64,000 nucleotides of DNA from Gentiana macrophylla (lineage: Eukaryota; Streptophyta; Magnoliopsida; Gentianales; Gentianaceae): positions 56,694,583 through 56,758,582 of the forward strand of contig CM047808.1 in the NCBI GenBank assembly GCA_026214975.1, written 5' to 3'. Made by a program: the position numbers and the translations under genes. Positions 1 to 11,469 of the stretch are shown here, piece after piece. The stretch's first letter is position 1. Each line of letters starts with the position of its first letter. The notes below the pieces were generated by a model that was given only the letters and a program-made list of their open reading frames with translations, made no database searches and had not been told where the DNA came from.

Positions 1-926
1 CATTCCAAGATCAGAAGGCTGCGTCTGAAGATTGGCCAGCTGCTTGCTTATCAATTCCATCTGAGCAACCAACAGCTTTGTATCAGGATTGCTTGCAGTA
101 CCTTCTTTCTTAACAACATTGGTCTTCTTGGGAGTCGACCACATATTGTTCTTGGCGATGGTCTCAGCCACTCTGTAGGCAGTCTCATCACCTCCCCCTA
201 AGAAGGATCCATGAGCTGTGGAGTCAAGATAGTCTCTATTAGGTTGAGAGACACCTCTATAGAACAGCTTCCGAAGAACTCATGTCTCGCTATATCCGTG
301 ATTGGGGCATTTCCTCATCAAGAGATTCAATCTCTCCCAAGCTTTGCCAACAGTCTCATCCTCCAACTGCTCAAACGTAGCTATTTCCCGTGTCATCTCC
401 ATAATCTTGCCTGGTGAAACCCACTTAAGAGCGAAGGCTCTTTTGACATCATTCCATGTATGGAGAGAATGATGTGCCAACGATTTAAACCACCGACTTG
501 CTTCACCTTTCAAAGCAAAAGGAAATAGCTTTAACTTGACTATTTCAGAATCAACACCAGGATAATGGCCTGCTTCACAGATTTGTACGAATGTGGATAA
601 AAAGTCGTGTGGATCTTCTTGATCAGTACCATGGAAAGAGCTATTCTGAACTAGAGCAACTACTCCGTTCTTTAGATCGAAATTCACTCCTCCCATGTCG
701 GGAGGACGAATAGGTCTATGCCCCTCGAGAAAATCTTGATTTAGATATGGGGTGTAGGGTCCTGGTTCGATTGATTAAAAATTTGGTTTTGTCTAAATTG
801 TTGAAGTTGTTGATTTATGCCGCCTTGTTGATTCTCTTTGTTCTTTGCAAAGCTTGCATTTTTGCGAAATAGTTTTAATTGAGCTTGGGGATCGGGATTT
901 GGAATTGGTGGATCTTGATCCGCCAT
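1..926 (-). pseudogene. gag: E1 gag (capsid polyprotein), 3' end off window
   Basis: Retrotransposon gag of the Retrotrans_gag (PF03732) type, which forms the particle that packages element RNA. The start codon is at 926 and the N-terminal part (926-741) is rich in Gln and Asn. The capsid core lies at 696-280 and shows the typical pattern KLKLFPFALKGEASRWF, then SPGKIMEM and LLMRKCPNHGY. An in-frame TGA follows near 277-279. After it the same frame continues open to base 1, including NNMWSTPKKT and a Met/Gln/Leu-rich helical segment usual in Athila gag. The N-terminal block and the core are in different frames, so at least one frameshift lies at 697-741. The protein is therefore probably not made from this copy. 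Confidence 0.85.
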
Positions 927-1674
927 GGCGTCAAGATCGGGAAAAGCCTCCTTCTTAGGATAGATCGTTCGAGTTCGTGATCGAAGATCGGTCCTTCTTA
1001 CTTCTCGTTTGCATAAACCGGAAGAAAGAAAAGGAAAAAAATCAACCTTAGGGTTGATGAGAACGAGTTTAGAGAAGATTGGAGGATTTAGAAGTGTAGA
1101 AAGATAAAAGAGCAGAGAAAAGAAAAGTGGAATTTTAGGGGTGAATCAACCGGCGTTCGAGTGTAAGTGGGCGCTGTTCGAGAGAGGATTCGTGAAGTGA
1201 ACGCTTGTTGAGAGTAATCGAATCAAGGCGTTGAGAAGAAAGATAAGGCGACGGGCGTTCGTTGATGGGTGAACGCTGCGTTGAAGGTTTTATTATTATT
1301 ATTATTATTATTATATAATTTTTTTATTTTTTTTTATTAATATCTTATTTTCGAATTTAGAAAAGGATCTAGAAACAGAAACAAGAAAAGAAACCTACCT
1401 ACGAAAAATTTAAAACAGAAAAGGCACTAGGACGGTAAAAAAAAACGTGTTGAAATCTTCTAGGGCCAAAATGGAGGGGAAAACAGTGGATTTTGACCTC
1501 GAAAACGCACTGAACGGCCTACGTCGGCGTCGGAACGAGCTTTCCGAATTGGGGTCCTGCGTTCCAAACGGACACTCGAGCCGAAAGTTATGGTCAAAAT
1601 ACAACCGTGTGCCCTAACAACCCCTTTTTACACAGAAAAATTGTCCTAAATAGAATCCGACAACCGTTACCAAC
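927..1674 (-). other. E1 untranslated leader between primer site and gag
   Basis: No credible reading frame is present. The segment holds an ATT microsatellite at about 1290-1314 with T-rich flanks, and several copies of a GC-rich word of the type GGGCGTTCG or GGGCGCTGTTCG (about 1150-1275). The same words recur in the E1 LTR. The E3 leader (58431-58967) is homologous and keeps some of them. Confidence 0.6.
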
Positions 1675-1692
1675 TCCCCGGCAACGGCGCCA
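1675..1692 (-). other. E1 primer binding site for tRNA-Asp
   Basis: The plus strand reads TCCCCGGCAACGGCGCCA, which is the 3' end of plant tRNA-Asp including CCA. On the element strand it is therefore complementary to that tRNA, which would prime minus-strand DNA synthesis. It lies 6 bases from the LTR end, the normal spacing. Confidence 0.93.
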
Positions 1693-1698
1693 AAAACT

Positions 1699-3320
1699 TG
1701 TTCGGTAAAAACGAGTTTTACAATTTATAACCGAAACACCCCAAGTATAAGGATCGTAGTATAGGATGTTAACGGGTCGTCCTAAGGGAGTGGAATGTTT
1801 ATCGGATCAAGGAACAATTATTCTATCGATTATGTCACAATTATTAACTAAACTAAGGTTGAAACTAACTAAAACCTAAGGAATAAACCTAAGAACTGAA
1901 CCCTAAAACTAAAACTAAAACAGAAATAAAACAAGCTGAAAAATAAGAAAACAGAAGGATGGACGAGCGTTCACTAAAGTGAACGAGCGTCTGGAAACTA
2001 AAGCTAACGGACGGGCGTTCGCTATTGAGGACGAGCGTCCAACTACGATCAGAACAGAAAATTGCAGAAAAGTTGTAGGAAATCTAAAGGTTTAAAAACT
2101 AGAACTTAAACTAAACTTATGCAAACGATTTGATTCAAACAAGTAAAGGAAAACACAGCAAGGCAACTGGACTCCACTTATCAACCAACAATCCAACTAG
2201 ACGGTGATTAAAAAGACATAGTTTTTAGTAGTGATTTATCACGAATTCAATCAAATATCTTTAATCAAATTCCTAAGGTTTCGTTTGTCTTTTCAAACAA
2301 ACCAAACATGCAATCAAAACAGGATCACGAGATCGTTTCCAAACTCTTACTCAACTAAACATGCCTAATCTCTTATAACATGATTAGACGCATCACTTAA
2401 ACGAAAGAGAACTCAAATAAACACACTTTCGTAAATTTATTCAAGCATAAAGATAGATAAATAGATCGTTTCATAGAATTGATAATTCAACAAAACATGG
2501 CAATGTAAAACAAATAAGTTAAAAGTGATGAAAAACTAAATCTTAAACTCACTAAACATCCATATCGAACTCTCTAGTTGGTTTTGTTGTTGATGAGCTT
2601 CCTCCGTCGACTCACTGCAAGGCTTTTAGCCAACAATCATGTTGAAGATGATTGTTGGGTTGGAGAAGTTCATCTCTGCGTAAAAAGGCTTGTGGCCGCA
2701 GCTTTTTGGTGTAAAGTTGTGATCTCAATTATGTGGTATGAATTAGGGTTAAGAGGCTGCTGCTATATATAGTGTTTTGAGTCGGTTATGACTAAGTCGG
2801 CAACGGACGCTGCAAATGCCTTCAATGGACGTTCGTTCACTCGACTTGGATGCTAATCAAACGCTCGTTCAGACTGCGGTTGGACTCTTTGTTCGATTTT
2901 GGCACTTCGAACGCACGGTCCATTTCACCAAACGCCCGTTCATAATGGACGGAAAGTGGGCGCTCGTCTGGACTCCGTCTGGATCGACTTGAACTTGATT
3001 TCTTCATCCTTATCCAATTTCTTCAAGCCAATTCCAACTCTATCTCTTATAATTCGACTTTAGCCTCCTTTAATCCTTTTTATATGCACGAAAATTAACA
3101 CCTACATGATAAATAAACAATGCAAAAATGTAATAAAACTCAACTAATAATAATTCCATTAAATCAACACTTAAAATCATCAATTTTGCATACAATCATC
3201 TTAAAATCATCTTTACTCAATATTTACACTTAAACCCTTAATTCTCATGTAAATTACGCAAATGTGGGGAAAATAATAATGAAATAAACCTTTAATAATC
3301 ATATAAATATGGCCTTAACA
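1699..3320 (-). repeat. E1 5' LTR
   Basis: The 1622-bp LTR starts with TGTTCGGTAAAA and ends with GGCCTTAACA on the plus strand. Its left edge is fixed by the adjoining primer site. Its right edge is inferred from the TG/CA rule and the change to host-A sequence. It carries a TATA box on the minus strand (2763-2772) and, near the primer-site end, the CCCCAAGTATAAGGATCGTA box shared by several gypsy LTRs in this window. Words of the type GACGAGCGTTC are repeated at about 1961-2042 and 2805-2985. No coding capacity is seen. Confidence 0.88.
2763..2772 (-). promoter_or_regulatory. TATA box of the E1 LTR promoter
   Basis: CTATATATAG on the minus strand, placed about two thirds of the way into the LTR from the primer-site end. 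This fits a U3/R boundary for an RNA polymerase II promoter reading toward gag. Confidence 0.6.
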
Positions 3321-3895
3321 CACCGATACTTGGAATTGAAACCTCCTTGATATGCATCAAGAAAAACTACAAGTTTTTATTCAAACAGAAACCCAAGAAA
3401 AGAAACAAGTTTTTCTCTCTATTTGATGTATGTATGTCGAAAATTTCATATCACATATGTCTTGGAAGAACTCTCTTTATATATGAGAGTAAATCCTTGG
3501 CCTCCAAGTTTCTAATTAATTAAATAAATAATTTAAAAGAAATCACAAGAAAAGATAATTCCATTTATAAAATATTGTGATTAATCAATCAATCAATTAC
3601 AAATAAATTATCTTTTATTAAATAATTACTTACCAAGTAAATAATTAATCACACAAGAAAATCAATTCTTGCATTTTGTGAGAGGGAGGCACCTCACCTT
3701 AGGGTTTTAGGCCCACAAAAATGTATTTTTTGTGTATTATATTATTTAGCCCAACTAAATAATTTTTTGTATATCAATTAATTGGCCTAGCCAATTAATT
3801 ATTACTGAGGCCCAATAACAAGAAAATACTCGTATTATAGGAGACAAATTGGGGACCATAGACCTATAACCAGTAGCTCCAATAAATTAAGTAAA
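3321..3895 (-). repeat. Host-A LTR, promoter-side fragment (U3/R/U5 part)
   Basis: This AT-rich segment is interrupted by E1 on its left and by E2 on its right. Read on the minus strand it has a TATA box at 3476-3483 and a downstream GAATAAA signal near 3380, the normal order in an LTR. It joins across E2 to 17154-18099, giving an LTR of at least 1.5 kb. The family is not recognised. No internal region of this element is seen in the window, so it may be a solo LTR or the end of an element lying to the left. Confidence 0.6.
3476..3483 (-). promoter_or_regulatory. TATA box in the host-A LTR
   Basis: TATATAAA on the minus strand, followed about 100 bases downstream by AATAAA. The pair fits an LTR promoter and polyadenylation signal. 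Confidence 0.55.
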
Positions 3896-3900
3896 ATATT

Positions 3901-6237
3901 TGTCTCGGATTTTATAGCAAAGCAAAACAAACAAGTAATAAATAAATCCGGTTTACCCCAAGTGCAGGGATCGTAGTATAGAGGTTAATACCGGAGTCGA
4001 ATCCACAGGGAATCGGGGTTGTTTATCTAGTTTTTATTAACTAACCTAAGGATGTCACGACTACTATTACTTAAAAGATTATAACAAAAATAGAAACGAC
4101 TAACACTTAACAAAATTCAAAAGGAAAATATCGAAAGTAAACTGGACAGAAGATCAAAGATCTAAAGCCAGGAAGAATAGTTACAAACCGAACTAACTAA
4201 GTTATACCTATTTTATAACTACAACTACAATAAACTTACTACAGTTACTACGATAAAAACGAAGCAAGACAAAGACAAAACGCGATTTTTCTCAATTAAT
4301 TTAACAAATGAACAAGCAATGATCCACCGATTCCCGCAACCCTCAATTTCTACTTTAGATTATCTTGTGGTGATTTAACGAAAATTGTGATTCACCTAAC
4401 AAAAGTATGAACTCCTAATCTCTTAGAAAAGTTCGTCTATCAATCTTTTATCTTTCGATTTTGAAGATTAACGCTTTCATAACAATGTGTGAAATCTCTC
4501 AATTTCGCAATCTAGATATTCAACCTAACAACTCTCGTTAATTAGATTAAAAATCCAATCTCGACTATGGTGATCTAAGTTTAACAACGACTCTCGTCAA
4601 ACGTTAAACATCAAACAGCAATAATCCATCGATATAAATTGCATAACAACAATAAAAACATAGGAAAGATACAACTTTTATTAAAACTCACAAGATAATC
4701 CAAATTCGAAATCGAGATGTTGCTAAGAATCGGCTTCACAAGGCTCGTTCCAACGTGCTTTAGCTTCTCATCATCGTTTTATTACAACTTTATTTATACA
4801 TACAAGCATATACATATACATACATAGACATATGCATACATATATGGGCCCAAAACTAAAAAGAAAGAAGAAAAAGCTTGCATATATACGCTTACATATA
4901 GATATACATAGACATATATGTATATATACATACACACATCTTCAAGTCTTCATCAAGGAAAAGTGAAAAAGAGTGGAGAAATCAAGGGAGAGAGGGGCGG
5001 CCAAGAAGAGTGACCAAGGAGGGGGCCTGCTTCAAGTGAATTTGGGGTAGTATATATAGGAGAAGGGTGTATATGAGAAGATGTATATGAGGAGAGTGTA
5101 TTTGGGGAGGTATTATCCATTTTTTTAGCATGTGGGATAATGGGAGAATATTTTCCATCATTAGTCTTCACATGGAGTAACATGCAACCATTTGAGATCA
5201 AAAAAAAATCTGCATTTTGAACAAAAAAATCCGATTTCTTCATGCACCGGTTCGACCCGAAATTCAGTAGTTCGGTAAAAAAATCATAACTTGAGTTGTA
5301 GACCTCTGATTGACGTGATTCAAAATGCGTCGGAAAGCTTATTTAAGTATCTACAACTTTAATCAAGAACTCTTCCCCTGAAAATGCCTCTAAGTCGGGT
5401 CAAATTTCCATCGAAAACAGGTTACGGTAGAAGTGCGTTGGAAAAAAAATATGATCCGTTTAACTCGTAAACTCGTGGCATCTTCTTCTTTTCCTAAAAA
5501 TCCATCTTTTAAGCTCCAAAACGTATTATTTGGCTTGGCCTTGGGCTCCAAGTTTGGGAGTCGATTCGAATCAGCCCATTCTTGATTCGAATCGAGCTTT
5601 CTTCAGTCAGGCAAAACTCTCATCTCGTGATTCAGTCTTTTGTTCCGTTTCCGCAGTAAATCTTATCTTTTTTATCTGAACACAAAGAAACGAACCGCGA
5701 GTAAATCTGACAACAAAAGTTCGTAACCTGCGTTGAATTTTACTGACTCTTTTCAGGTTAATATTACAGTCTCTAGTAATGATATTTTTAGATCTATCAT
5801 ACTAGCGGTAAATAAAACCTTTATAAAATATAGTAATTTTCAACACGACAGTACGATTATTAAATCTATAAAAAAAGTTATAAAAATATAATAAAAACAC
5901 GATAGTTTATATAATAATTACTACTCATACATTTCGATAAAACTTAGTACTTATGACTTGATTTGACACATAAATGCTCAAAATCCGAACCTTATCGTCT
6001 TTTAATCATCTTTTAGATCGAAAATATGTATCTACAAGACATCAAAACATTGCAAAGTGTAATCACATTCATAAAAATAAGAAATACACATAATTCGACC
6101 AACTTTGCAAATAAATCATTTAAAACCCCGCTTGCTCAATAAACCGATTAAACGCTCATTTTCTATGCAAATTATATAAATGTGGAGGAAATCATTATAA
6201 AATATATCATTAGAAATCGTATAAAATCACCCTAACA
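3901..6237 (-). repeat. E2 3' LTR
   Basis: The 2337-bp LTR has TGTCTCGG...CCTAACA ends. It is nearly identical to the 5' LTR over long stretches, which indicates a recent insertion. It contains a TATA box (5051-5060, minus strand) and, near its left end, the box CCCCAAGTGCAGGGATCGTA. The minus-strand frame at 4953-5243 is shared by both LTRs only because they are copies, and it has no recognisable domain. Confidence 0.95.
5051..5060 (-). promoter_or_regulatory. TATA box in the E2 3' LTR
   Basis: CCTATATATA on the minus strand, followed by a pyrimidine-rich stretch and, about 260 bases downstream, AATAAA-type signals near 4775-4795. The equivalent site in the 5' LTR, which would drive the element, is at 15658-15667. 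Confidence 0.55.
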
Positions 6238-6251
6238 ACTCCCCACACTTA
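6238..6251 (-). other. E2 polypurine tract
   Basis: TAAGTGTGGGGAGT on the element strand, directly against the 3' LTR. This is the usual primer for plus-strand DNA synthesis. A second near-copy lies at 7340-7354. Confidence 0.85.
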
Positions 6252-6253
6252 TC

Positions 6254-6274
6254 TTTTGCTCGTCCCGAGCAAAA
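6254..6274 (-). other. Perfect hairpin beside the E2 polypurine tract
   Basis: The plus strand reads TTTTGCTCG, TCC, CGAGCAAAA: a 9-bp perfect stem with a 3-base loop, three bases from the polypurine tract. The same hairpin is present beside the E3 tract (51110-51130) with one stem pair exchanged, C:G for T:A. Confidence 0.7.
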
Positions 6275-8216
6275 CAAAACAAGAATCAAGGCTCGAGAAA
6301 AGGTAGACACCTCAAAGAAATATAACATATATTCAATAAATCGAGGTTCACCTTTGGTGTGTGTGCATAGCCATAGAAAACTTCCACTAAGTCCAAACTT
6401 GAAAATTCAAAGCAAACTAGCTAATACCCCTTCAAGCTAGTAATAAATGATACTTATAAGATGTACCCTACAAAACGTGACATATCCTAAAATAATGATA
6501 GAATATATCTAGGGTCTTTCTGATATACTCAGAGGATAATCCCTACAACATATCTGTCAGTTTATACTAGGTATAAGATTAACGATAACCAAGTCTTTAA
6601 TTAATTTTTTCACTTTTATACGCACATTAGAATGAGCTCTTTCCCGTCATAGTAGAATAGGATGTTTCGGGATAACACCCTACCTTACTCAAATCATAGG
6701 GTAGCTTCTTCTAACTGTCGTGAGCTTTTAGTCATCATAGTGGTATAGGACATTTCGTGATAATGCCCTACCTCACTCCAATCATCGACCAGCTTTCGAC
6801 ACAGCCATTTATTTATGTGATTACTTAGAGATTTCTGGCTAGCAATGGTAAAAATTATTTTTTTTTATTTTTTATTTTTTAATGACCACTGAGCATAACA
6901 CCTCAAGTAAATAATTTATTCATTATTATTATATTTTTTTTCAAAGACTTTAGTTACGTTCACTTATCACATTCAAATCTTCAGATATTCACAGTATAAC
7001 ATACTTTGGATCTAAATACAAACTATCATAATTCTCATGATACGTACGTTAGCACTAAGCACATGACTTATAAGATAATCAAAAATCACTTAATCAAAAG
7101 GGGTATAGCTTTATATTCAAGCTCATCATTCACTATGGCTTGTGAAAAATATAATATCGGGTGAAACAACTAACCTACTAAACATACGGTATAAAGCATC
7201 AATGACTTAAAAAAAAAAAAAAAAAAAAACGAACAAAGATATGCATTGCTTACTCGGGACTAAACAAAAATTTGAAAAATTTAGCCCTTAGCATAGAATC
7301 AAAATAATTTAAGCAAATGGTAGATACACATAAACAAATCCCTCCCCCACACTTAAATCACAACGTGCCCTCAAAGTGCGTAATTAAAAGAAAAAGAACA
7401 CTTAGCGATTGTAGTTCGAAAGTGGCAATTCTGAAGTGGCCTAGAATCGACTCCGAAATGCTCGATGAAAGCGAGAGATCGTGGACCATCCACCGGAAAA
7501 CTAAATTAAATGCGAATGCGCACAAATGCTATCACAAATATCCTGCACACTTGACAAACACGGAAATATCTCGGGGACACGGGGGAATATAACATATCGC
7601 GCAGAAAAGTTTGATACAAGCACATGAAATAATCGCTCGAGATGGAAAAATCACCACACAGGAAAACACAGGACATCTAAGCATATACGTATCACGAGAG
7701 TATCACATGAGCATATATCATCAATTCATAGTCGATATTCCTACTAGATCATAAAATGAAATGTAGTGAGTCTTTTATACCCGAGATCCTCAAGGGTTTT
7801 GTCAAAAGCAGTCCAACAACCTAAATCCAAGAAATGATGTATTTGAATTTTCTCTTTGTTATACCTCGGGATTTTCGGATAACCACCTAATCGTTCCTCT
7901 TTAATGATATTCAAACATTCATCCTGGGACTTAGTTGTGTTGTTTTTTTTTTTTTTTTTATTTTAAACAGAAAATGCCTATCCTAAAAAAAAACATCCAG
8001 TTCTTTAATGTCTGACTGGTAAAATACTAACCTAATGAAAATTAAAGCACGAAATTTAATATTTTTACGGGTCGCCTCCGGTAGCGCTTTTGGTTAACGC
8101 CGTTTGCTCGACAAATCTATTCTCACCGGATCAGGCCACTTCACCTTCCTTCCACCACTACATCGTGTAAGCTCGATCATTGGTGTGGTGCGCAGAACAA
8201 GATCTAACACATGGGG
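6275..8216 (-). other. E2 noncoding 3' region between integrase and 3' LTR
   Basis: No supported gene lies in this 1.9-kb stretch, and the env-like frame found in some Athila elements is not visible. It holds a block at about 6531-6850 shared with E3 (51361-51680). The block includes two diverged direct copies of a unit built around CGTCATAGTAGAATAGGA and CATCATAGTGGTATAGGA. It also holds the second polypurine-like tract at 7340-7354, an A-run at 7209-7229 and a T-run near 7944-7959. Short plus-strand frames here (7317-7592) have no domain. Confidence 0.6.
7340..7354 (-). other. Second polypurine-tract copy in E2
   Basis: The element strand reads TAAGTGTGGGGGAGG, nearly the same as the tract at the LTR, but about 1.1 kb further from the LTR. 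E3 has a matching second copy at 52035-52048, and the bases after it are also alike in the two elements. Confidence 0.6.
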
Positions 8217-9722
8217 TCAAGTTTCGATTGTTTTCCAAACACTTTTAATCCTCCCCATTGTAGACTTCTTCTTTTTCAGCTTTCTTTTTAATTGTGCCTC
8301 CCTTTTGAGTTCTTCCATATCCCAACTACCAGCCATAACTTCCTCTAATGAACCACTTCCGTCATCCTCAGAAAACAAGTCGGGTGAAAATTCATCAAAC
8401 TCAGTGACTTCAGTCATACCACACCCGAGGATGTCGAGGAAATGAACAATCAAAGGTTTCTCTTTGGTTTGTCCTATATAATGCTTGCACCTTTGACCAT
8501 TCACTCTGAACGGCTGGTCACCATGACCTCTTAGTTCTAAAACACATCCAGGAATAATTTGAAGAATTTCAAAGGGGCCGGACCAACGCGTCCTCAACTT
8601 TCCAGGAAACAGATGCAACCTGGAATTATAAAGTAAGACTTGCTCCCCAACTTGAAATTCTCTCTTCTTGATTTTAGCATCGTGAAGGAGTTTCATTCTG
8701 TCCTTGCTAATCCTGGCACTCTCGTAGGCCCGGAGTCTAAACTCATCCAATTCATGCAACTGCATCAGCCGATGTTCACCACATGACTGGGCATTAAAGT
8801 TTAAGAACTTAATGGCCCAATATGCTTTATGCTCTAATTCGACTGGCAAATGGCATGGTTTGCCATACACCATCTGATAAGGAGATGTACCCATGGGAGT
8901 TTTATAGGCAGTACGGTATGCCCATAGTACATCATCTAGTTTGAGACTCCAATCCTTTTTATGACTGTTTACAACTTTTTCCAGGATCCTTTTCAAACTC
9001 TGATTACTTCTCTCGGCCTGGCCACTAGTCATAGGGTGATATGGTGTGCCAATTTTGTGCCGGACACCATATTTCTCAAGGACTTTTTCTAGTGGCCTGT
9101 TGCAGAAGTGCGTTCCCTCATCACTGATTAAGGCACGGGGACATCCAAATCTCACGAAGATATTTTTCTTGAGAAAGTTCATGACCGTTTTGTGGTCATT
9201 GCGAGAAGTGGCTTGAGCCTCCACCCATTTCGATACGTAGTCAACGCAGACTAAGATGTATTTGTTTCCACAGGAAGATGGAAACGGGCCCATAAAATCA
9301 ATACCCCATACATCAAAAACCTCACATTCTAAAATGGGCTTTAATGGCATGTCAAAACGCCTAGTTAGAGCACCGGTTCGTTGGCACCTATCACAAGCCT
9401 TGCGGAAGGCTTCTGAATCCTTGAAGATCGTGGGCCAATAGAAACCGGACTGAAAGATTTTAGCAACGGTTTTCCAGGGACCAAAGTGACCACCAGTAGG
9501 TCCACTGTGGCATTGTTCAATGATATCACGTTGCTCTGATTCGGGGACACAACTTCTCAACAATCCATCTTTACTGATTTTAAAGAGGTAAGGTTCATCC
9601 CACACGAAGGTTTTCAAATCGAGAAAAAAATTTCTTCTTCTCCCGATATGAAAATTCGGATTTAAATATCGGGAATGCGGTAGTTGACGATAGAGGCAAA
9701 CCATGGAACATCCGGAGTGCAC
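8217..9722 (-). CDS. int: E2 integrase, C-terminal part of pol
   Basis: Retroviral-type integrase that inserts element DNA into chromosomes. The frame has 501 codons; the first roughly 25 are out of register with the family, so real homology begins near [10 protein letters not shown]. In order it shows the H2C2 zinc-binding domain ([10 protein letters not shown], then [10 protein letters not shown]), the rve catalytic core with all three acidic residues (D in [10 protein letters not shown] in ISDEGTHF, E in QAERSNQSL), and a C-terminal DNA-binding part with [12 protein letters not shown] and [11 protein letters not shown]. The C terminus is acidic then Lys-rich. Nothing in the catalytic core is missing. 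It is separated from RT/RNase H by frame changes at about 9.66-9.86 kb; a linker with PWFASIVNY lies there in another frame. Confidence 0.93.
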   Translation of the reverse strand: MHSGCSMVCLYRQLPHSRYLNPNFHIGRRRNFFLDLKTFVWDEPYLFKISKDGLLRSCVPESEQRDIIEQCHSGPTGGHFGPWKTVAKIFQSGFYWPTIFKDSEAFRKACDRCQRTGALTRRFDMPLKPILECEVFDVWGIDFMGPFPSSCGNKYILVCVDYVSKWVEAQATSRNDHKTVMNFLKKNIFVRFGCPRALISDEGTHFCNRPLEKVLEKYGVRHKIGTPYHPMTSGQAERSNQSLKRILEKVVNSHKKDWSLKLDDVLWAYRTAYKTPMGTSPYQMVYGKPCHLPVELEHKAYWAIKFLNFNAQSCGEHRLMQLHELDEFRLRAYESARISKDRMKLLHDAKIKKREFQVGEQVLLYNSRLHLFPGKLRTRWSGPFEILQIIPGCVLELRGHGDQPFRVNGQRCKHYIGQTKEKPLIVHFLDILGCGMTEVTEFDEFSPDLFSEDDGSGSLEEVMAGSWDMEELKREAQLKRKLKKKKSTMGRIKSVWKTIET

Positions 9723-9827
9723 TCATCTATATGCATAACATGCTCGAGAGGAAAGTAAAGGTCTATCTCTTCGAGTTCTTTCTTCTCATCATTCTCGCAT
9801 TCTAGAAACATGATCTCTACTACGCTT

Positions 9828-10850
9828 TCACGCCTTTTTATCCTTAATTTGAACATCGAATTCTTGCAGGATCAGTATCCAACGTAGTAAGCGTGGTTTA
9901 GCATCTTTCTTTGTCATAAGATAGCGCAGAGCAGCGTGGTCAGTCCAAACTATGACTGAGGCACCCAACAAGTAACTACGAAATTTGTCCATAGCAAAGA
10001 CTACGGCCAATAATTCCTTTTCAGTGGTTGTGTAGTTCACTTGTGTGGGGTTCAGTGTGTGACTGGCGTAAGAGATGGGCTGGAATTTTCCCTTAATTCG
10101 CTGACCTAAGACTGCACCAACGGCGTAGTTGGATGCATCGCACATGAGTTCAAATGGTAGGTTCCAGTCAGGAGAGATAAGGATCGGGGCGGAAATCAAT
10201 TGACTTTTAAGCTCCTCAAACGCTTGCTTGCAACTATCATCAAAATTAAAAACGACGTCTTCATTAAGTAAAGTAGAAAGGGGCTTGGCTATCTTGGAAA
10301 AGTCCTTAATGAATCCCCTATAAAAACCGACATGTCCAAGAAAACCTCTAACTTCATGCACATTTCTAGGAAAATTCATATTCTCTATAGCTTCCACTTT
10401 TGCCTTATCTACTTCCATTCCTTTGGCTGAGACCTTGTGGCCAAGAACTATTCCTTCATCTACCATAAAATGGCACTTTTCCCAATTTAGGACTAAGTTC
10501 TTTTCCACACAGCGGGATAACACTTGGTCAAGATTATCAAGACAGTCATCAAAGGATTGACCAACGACTGAGAAATCATCCATGAATATTTCCATACACT
10601 TTTCAACAAGCCCATCAAAGATTGCCAGCATACTTCTTTGGAATGTAGCTGGGGCATTGCAAAGACCAAATGGCATTCGCCTGTAAGCGAATGTACCATA
10701 AGGGCAGGTGAAAGTGGTCTTTTCTTGGTCAGCTGGGTCTATGGGTATCTGGAAATATCCTGAATATCCATCAAGGAAACAGTAGAATGCATGTCCTGCC
10801 AGACGCTCTAGCATCTGGTCAATGAATGGAAGGGGGAAATGATCTTTCAT
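9828..10850 (-). CDS. pol: E2 reverse transcriptase and RNase H
   Basis: Copies element RNA into DNA and degrades the RNA strand. The 340-codon frame begins inside the RT fingers ([16 protein letters not shown]). It has [11 protein letters not shown] with the first catalytic Asp, [16 protein letters not shown], and the active site FMDDFSVVG, where Phe replaces the Tyr of YxDD as is common in Athila. Later come [13 protein letters not shown] and [15 protein letters not shown]. The RNase H part follows with [36 protein letters not shown] and [10 protein letters not shown], so the catalytic D-E-D residues can be seen. The RT N-terminus is in the next segment to the right (10990-11193), separated by a broken stretch. 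Strongly typical of the Athila lineage. Confidence 0.94.
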   Translation of the reverse strand: MKDHFPLPFIDQMLERLAGHAFYCFLDGYSGYFQIPIDPADQEKTTFTCPYGTFAYRRMPFGLCNAPATFQRSMLAIFDGLVEKCMEIFMDDFSVVGQSFDDCLDNLDQVLSRCVEKNLVLNWEKCHFMVDEGIVLGHKVSAKGMEVDKAKVEAIENMNFPRNVHEVRGFLGHVGFYRGFIKDFSKIAKPLSTLLNEDVVFNFDDSCKQAFEELKSQLISAPILISPDWNLPFELMCDASNYAVGAVLGQRIKGKFQPISYASHTLNPTQVNYTTTEKELLAVVFAMDKFRSYLLGASVIVWTDHAALRYLMTKKDAKPRLLRWILILQEFDVQIKDKKA

Positions 10851-10989
10851 CGTGACTTCATTATGTTTTCGTAGTCAATCTAAGACTCTATAACCAGGTT
10901 ACTAGTCTCAATGCTATTTCTTCACCCTTTTCATTCTTTTCTATAGTAATTCCTCCTTTCTTAGGAACTACTTGAGTAGGGACACCCAT

Positions 10990-11469
10990 TCACCACAAAG
11001 CAATTGCAAAAATAATACCCATGTCCAAAAGCTTGATAATCTCTTTCTTAATCACTTCTTGCATGTGAGGTTGAGCCTCCTCCTGGGGTATCATCCTAAC
11101 ACACTTAGCACCCTCTTCGCTTTTGATCTTGTGCATGCATATGTCGGAGATATCCTCTAATGTCTCCCACTTGCCAACCGAAAGCCTTTTCATTCTTCCT
11201 TAACACATTCAACAACTTCATTTCTTCTAACCGGGATAACTTGGCGAGAGATAATTAAAGGAAGCTTGTCACCTTCTCTCAAGAAAACGTATTTCAGTCT
11301 TTGAGGCAAAGGCTTCATGTACCAAATCCGCAGGTGGTTCTTCTAAACTAGATTTAAGCTCCCCACTTTTCAACTCAACATCACTGAGTTTACTCAGTTG
11401 TCCTACTGCCAAAGCTTCACCATTCAACGAACCTTCATCAAATTCAGCTCCTAATTGTTCTAGATTCAC
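10990..11469 (-). pseudogene. E2 pol linker and RT N-terminus, frameshifted
   Basis: Two short frames carry the stretch between protease and RT. The right one (11469-11269) has the Leu/Glu-rich spacer typical before RT. The left one (11193-10990) has SDICMHKI and VIKKEIIKLLDMGIIFAI, which match the start of Athila RT. Frame changes between them, and a further break at 10851-10989, disconnect them from the main RT frame. Confidence 0.75.

Larger units (their letters stand above)
1..3320 (-). mobile_element. E1: partial Athila-like Ty3/gypsy retrotransposon
   Basis: This is the 5' end of an LTR retrotransposon read on the minus strand. From right to left it holds a 5' LTR (1699-3320), a tRNA-Asp primer binding site (1675-1692), a long leader and gag (926 down to the window edge). 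Protease, polymerase and the 3' LTR lie outside the window. The LTR is about 1.6 kb with TG...CA ends. The LTR, leader and gag are related to those of E3 at 49500-60587 but clearly diverged, so the two are sister families. The element is inserted in the host-A LTR, and the 5 bases after it (3321-3325, CACCG) should be one copy of its target duplication; the other copy is outside the window. Confidence 0.9.

Noticed and set aside
1675..1692. Apparent tRNA-Asp gene fragment (also 14487-14504)
   Set aside because: Only the last 18 bases of a tRNA are present, next to an LTR. This is a primer binding site, not a tRNA gene.
4953..5243. 96-codon minus-strand frame in the E2 3' LTR, with a longer version at 15548-15973 in the 5' LTR
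   Set aside because: Both are in LTR sequence and are similar only because the LTRs are copies. There is no domain and the composition is low in complexity. The extension in one copy is due to small differences, not selection.
7209..7229. Poly(A) run as the tail of a LINE, SINE or processed copy
   Set aside because: It lies within the continuous E2 3' region with no target duplication and no retroposon body before it.
8104..8445. Plus-strand 113-codon frame
   Set aside because: Lies opposite the E2 integrase C-terminus, which has clear family motifs; it is a shadow.
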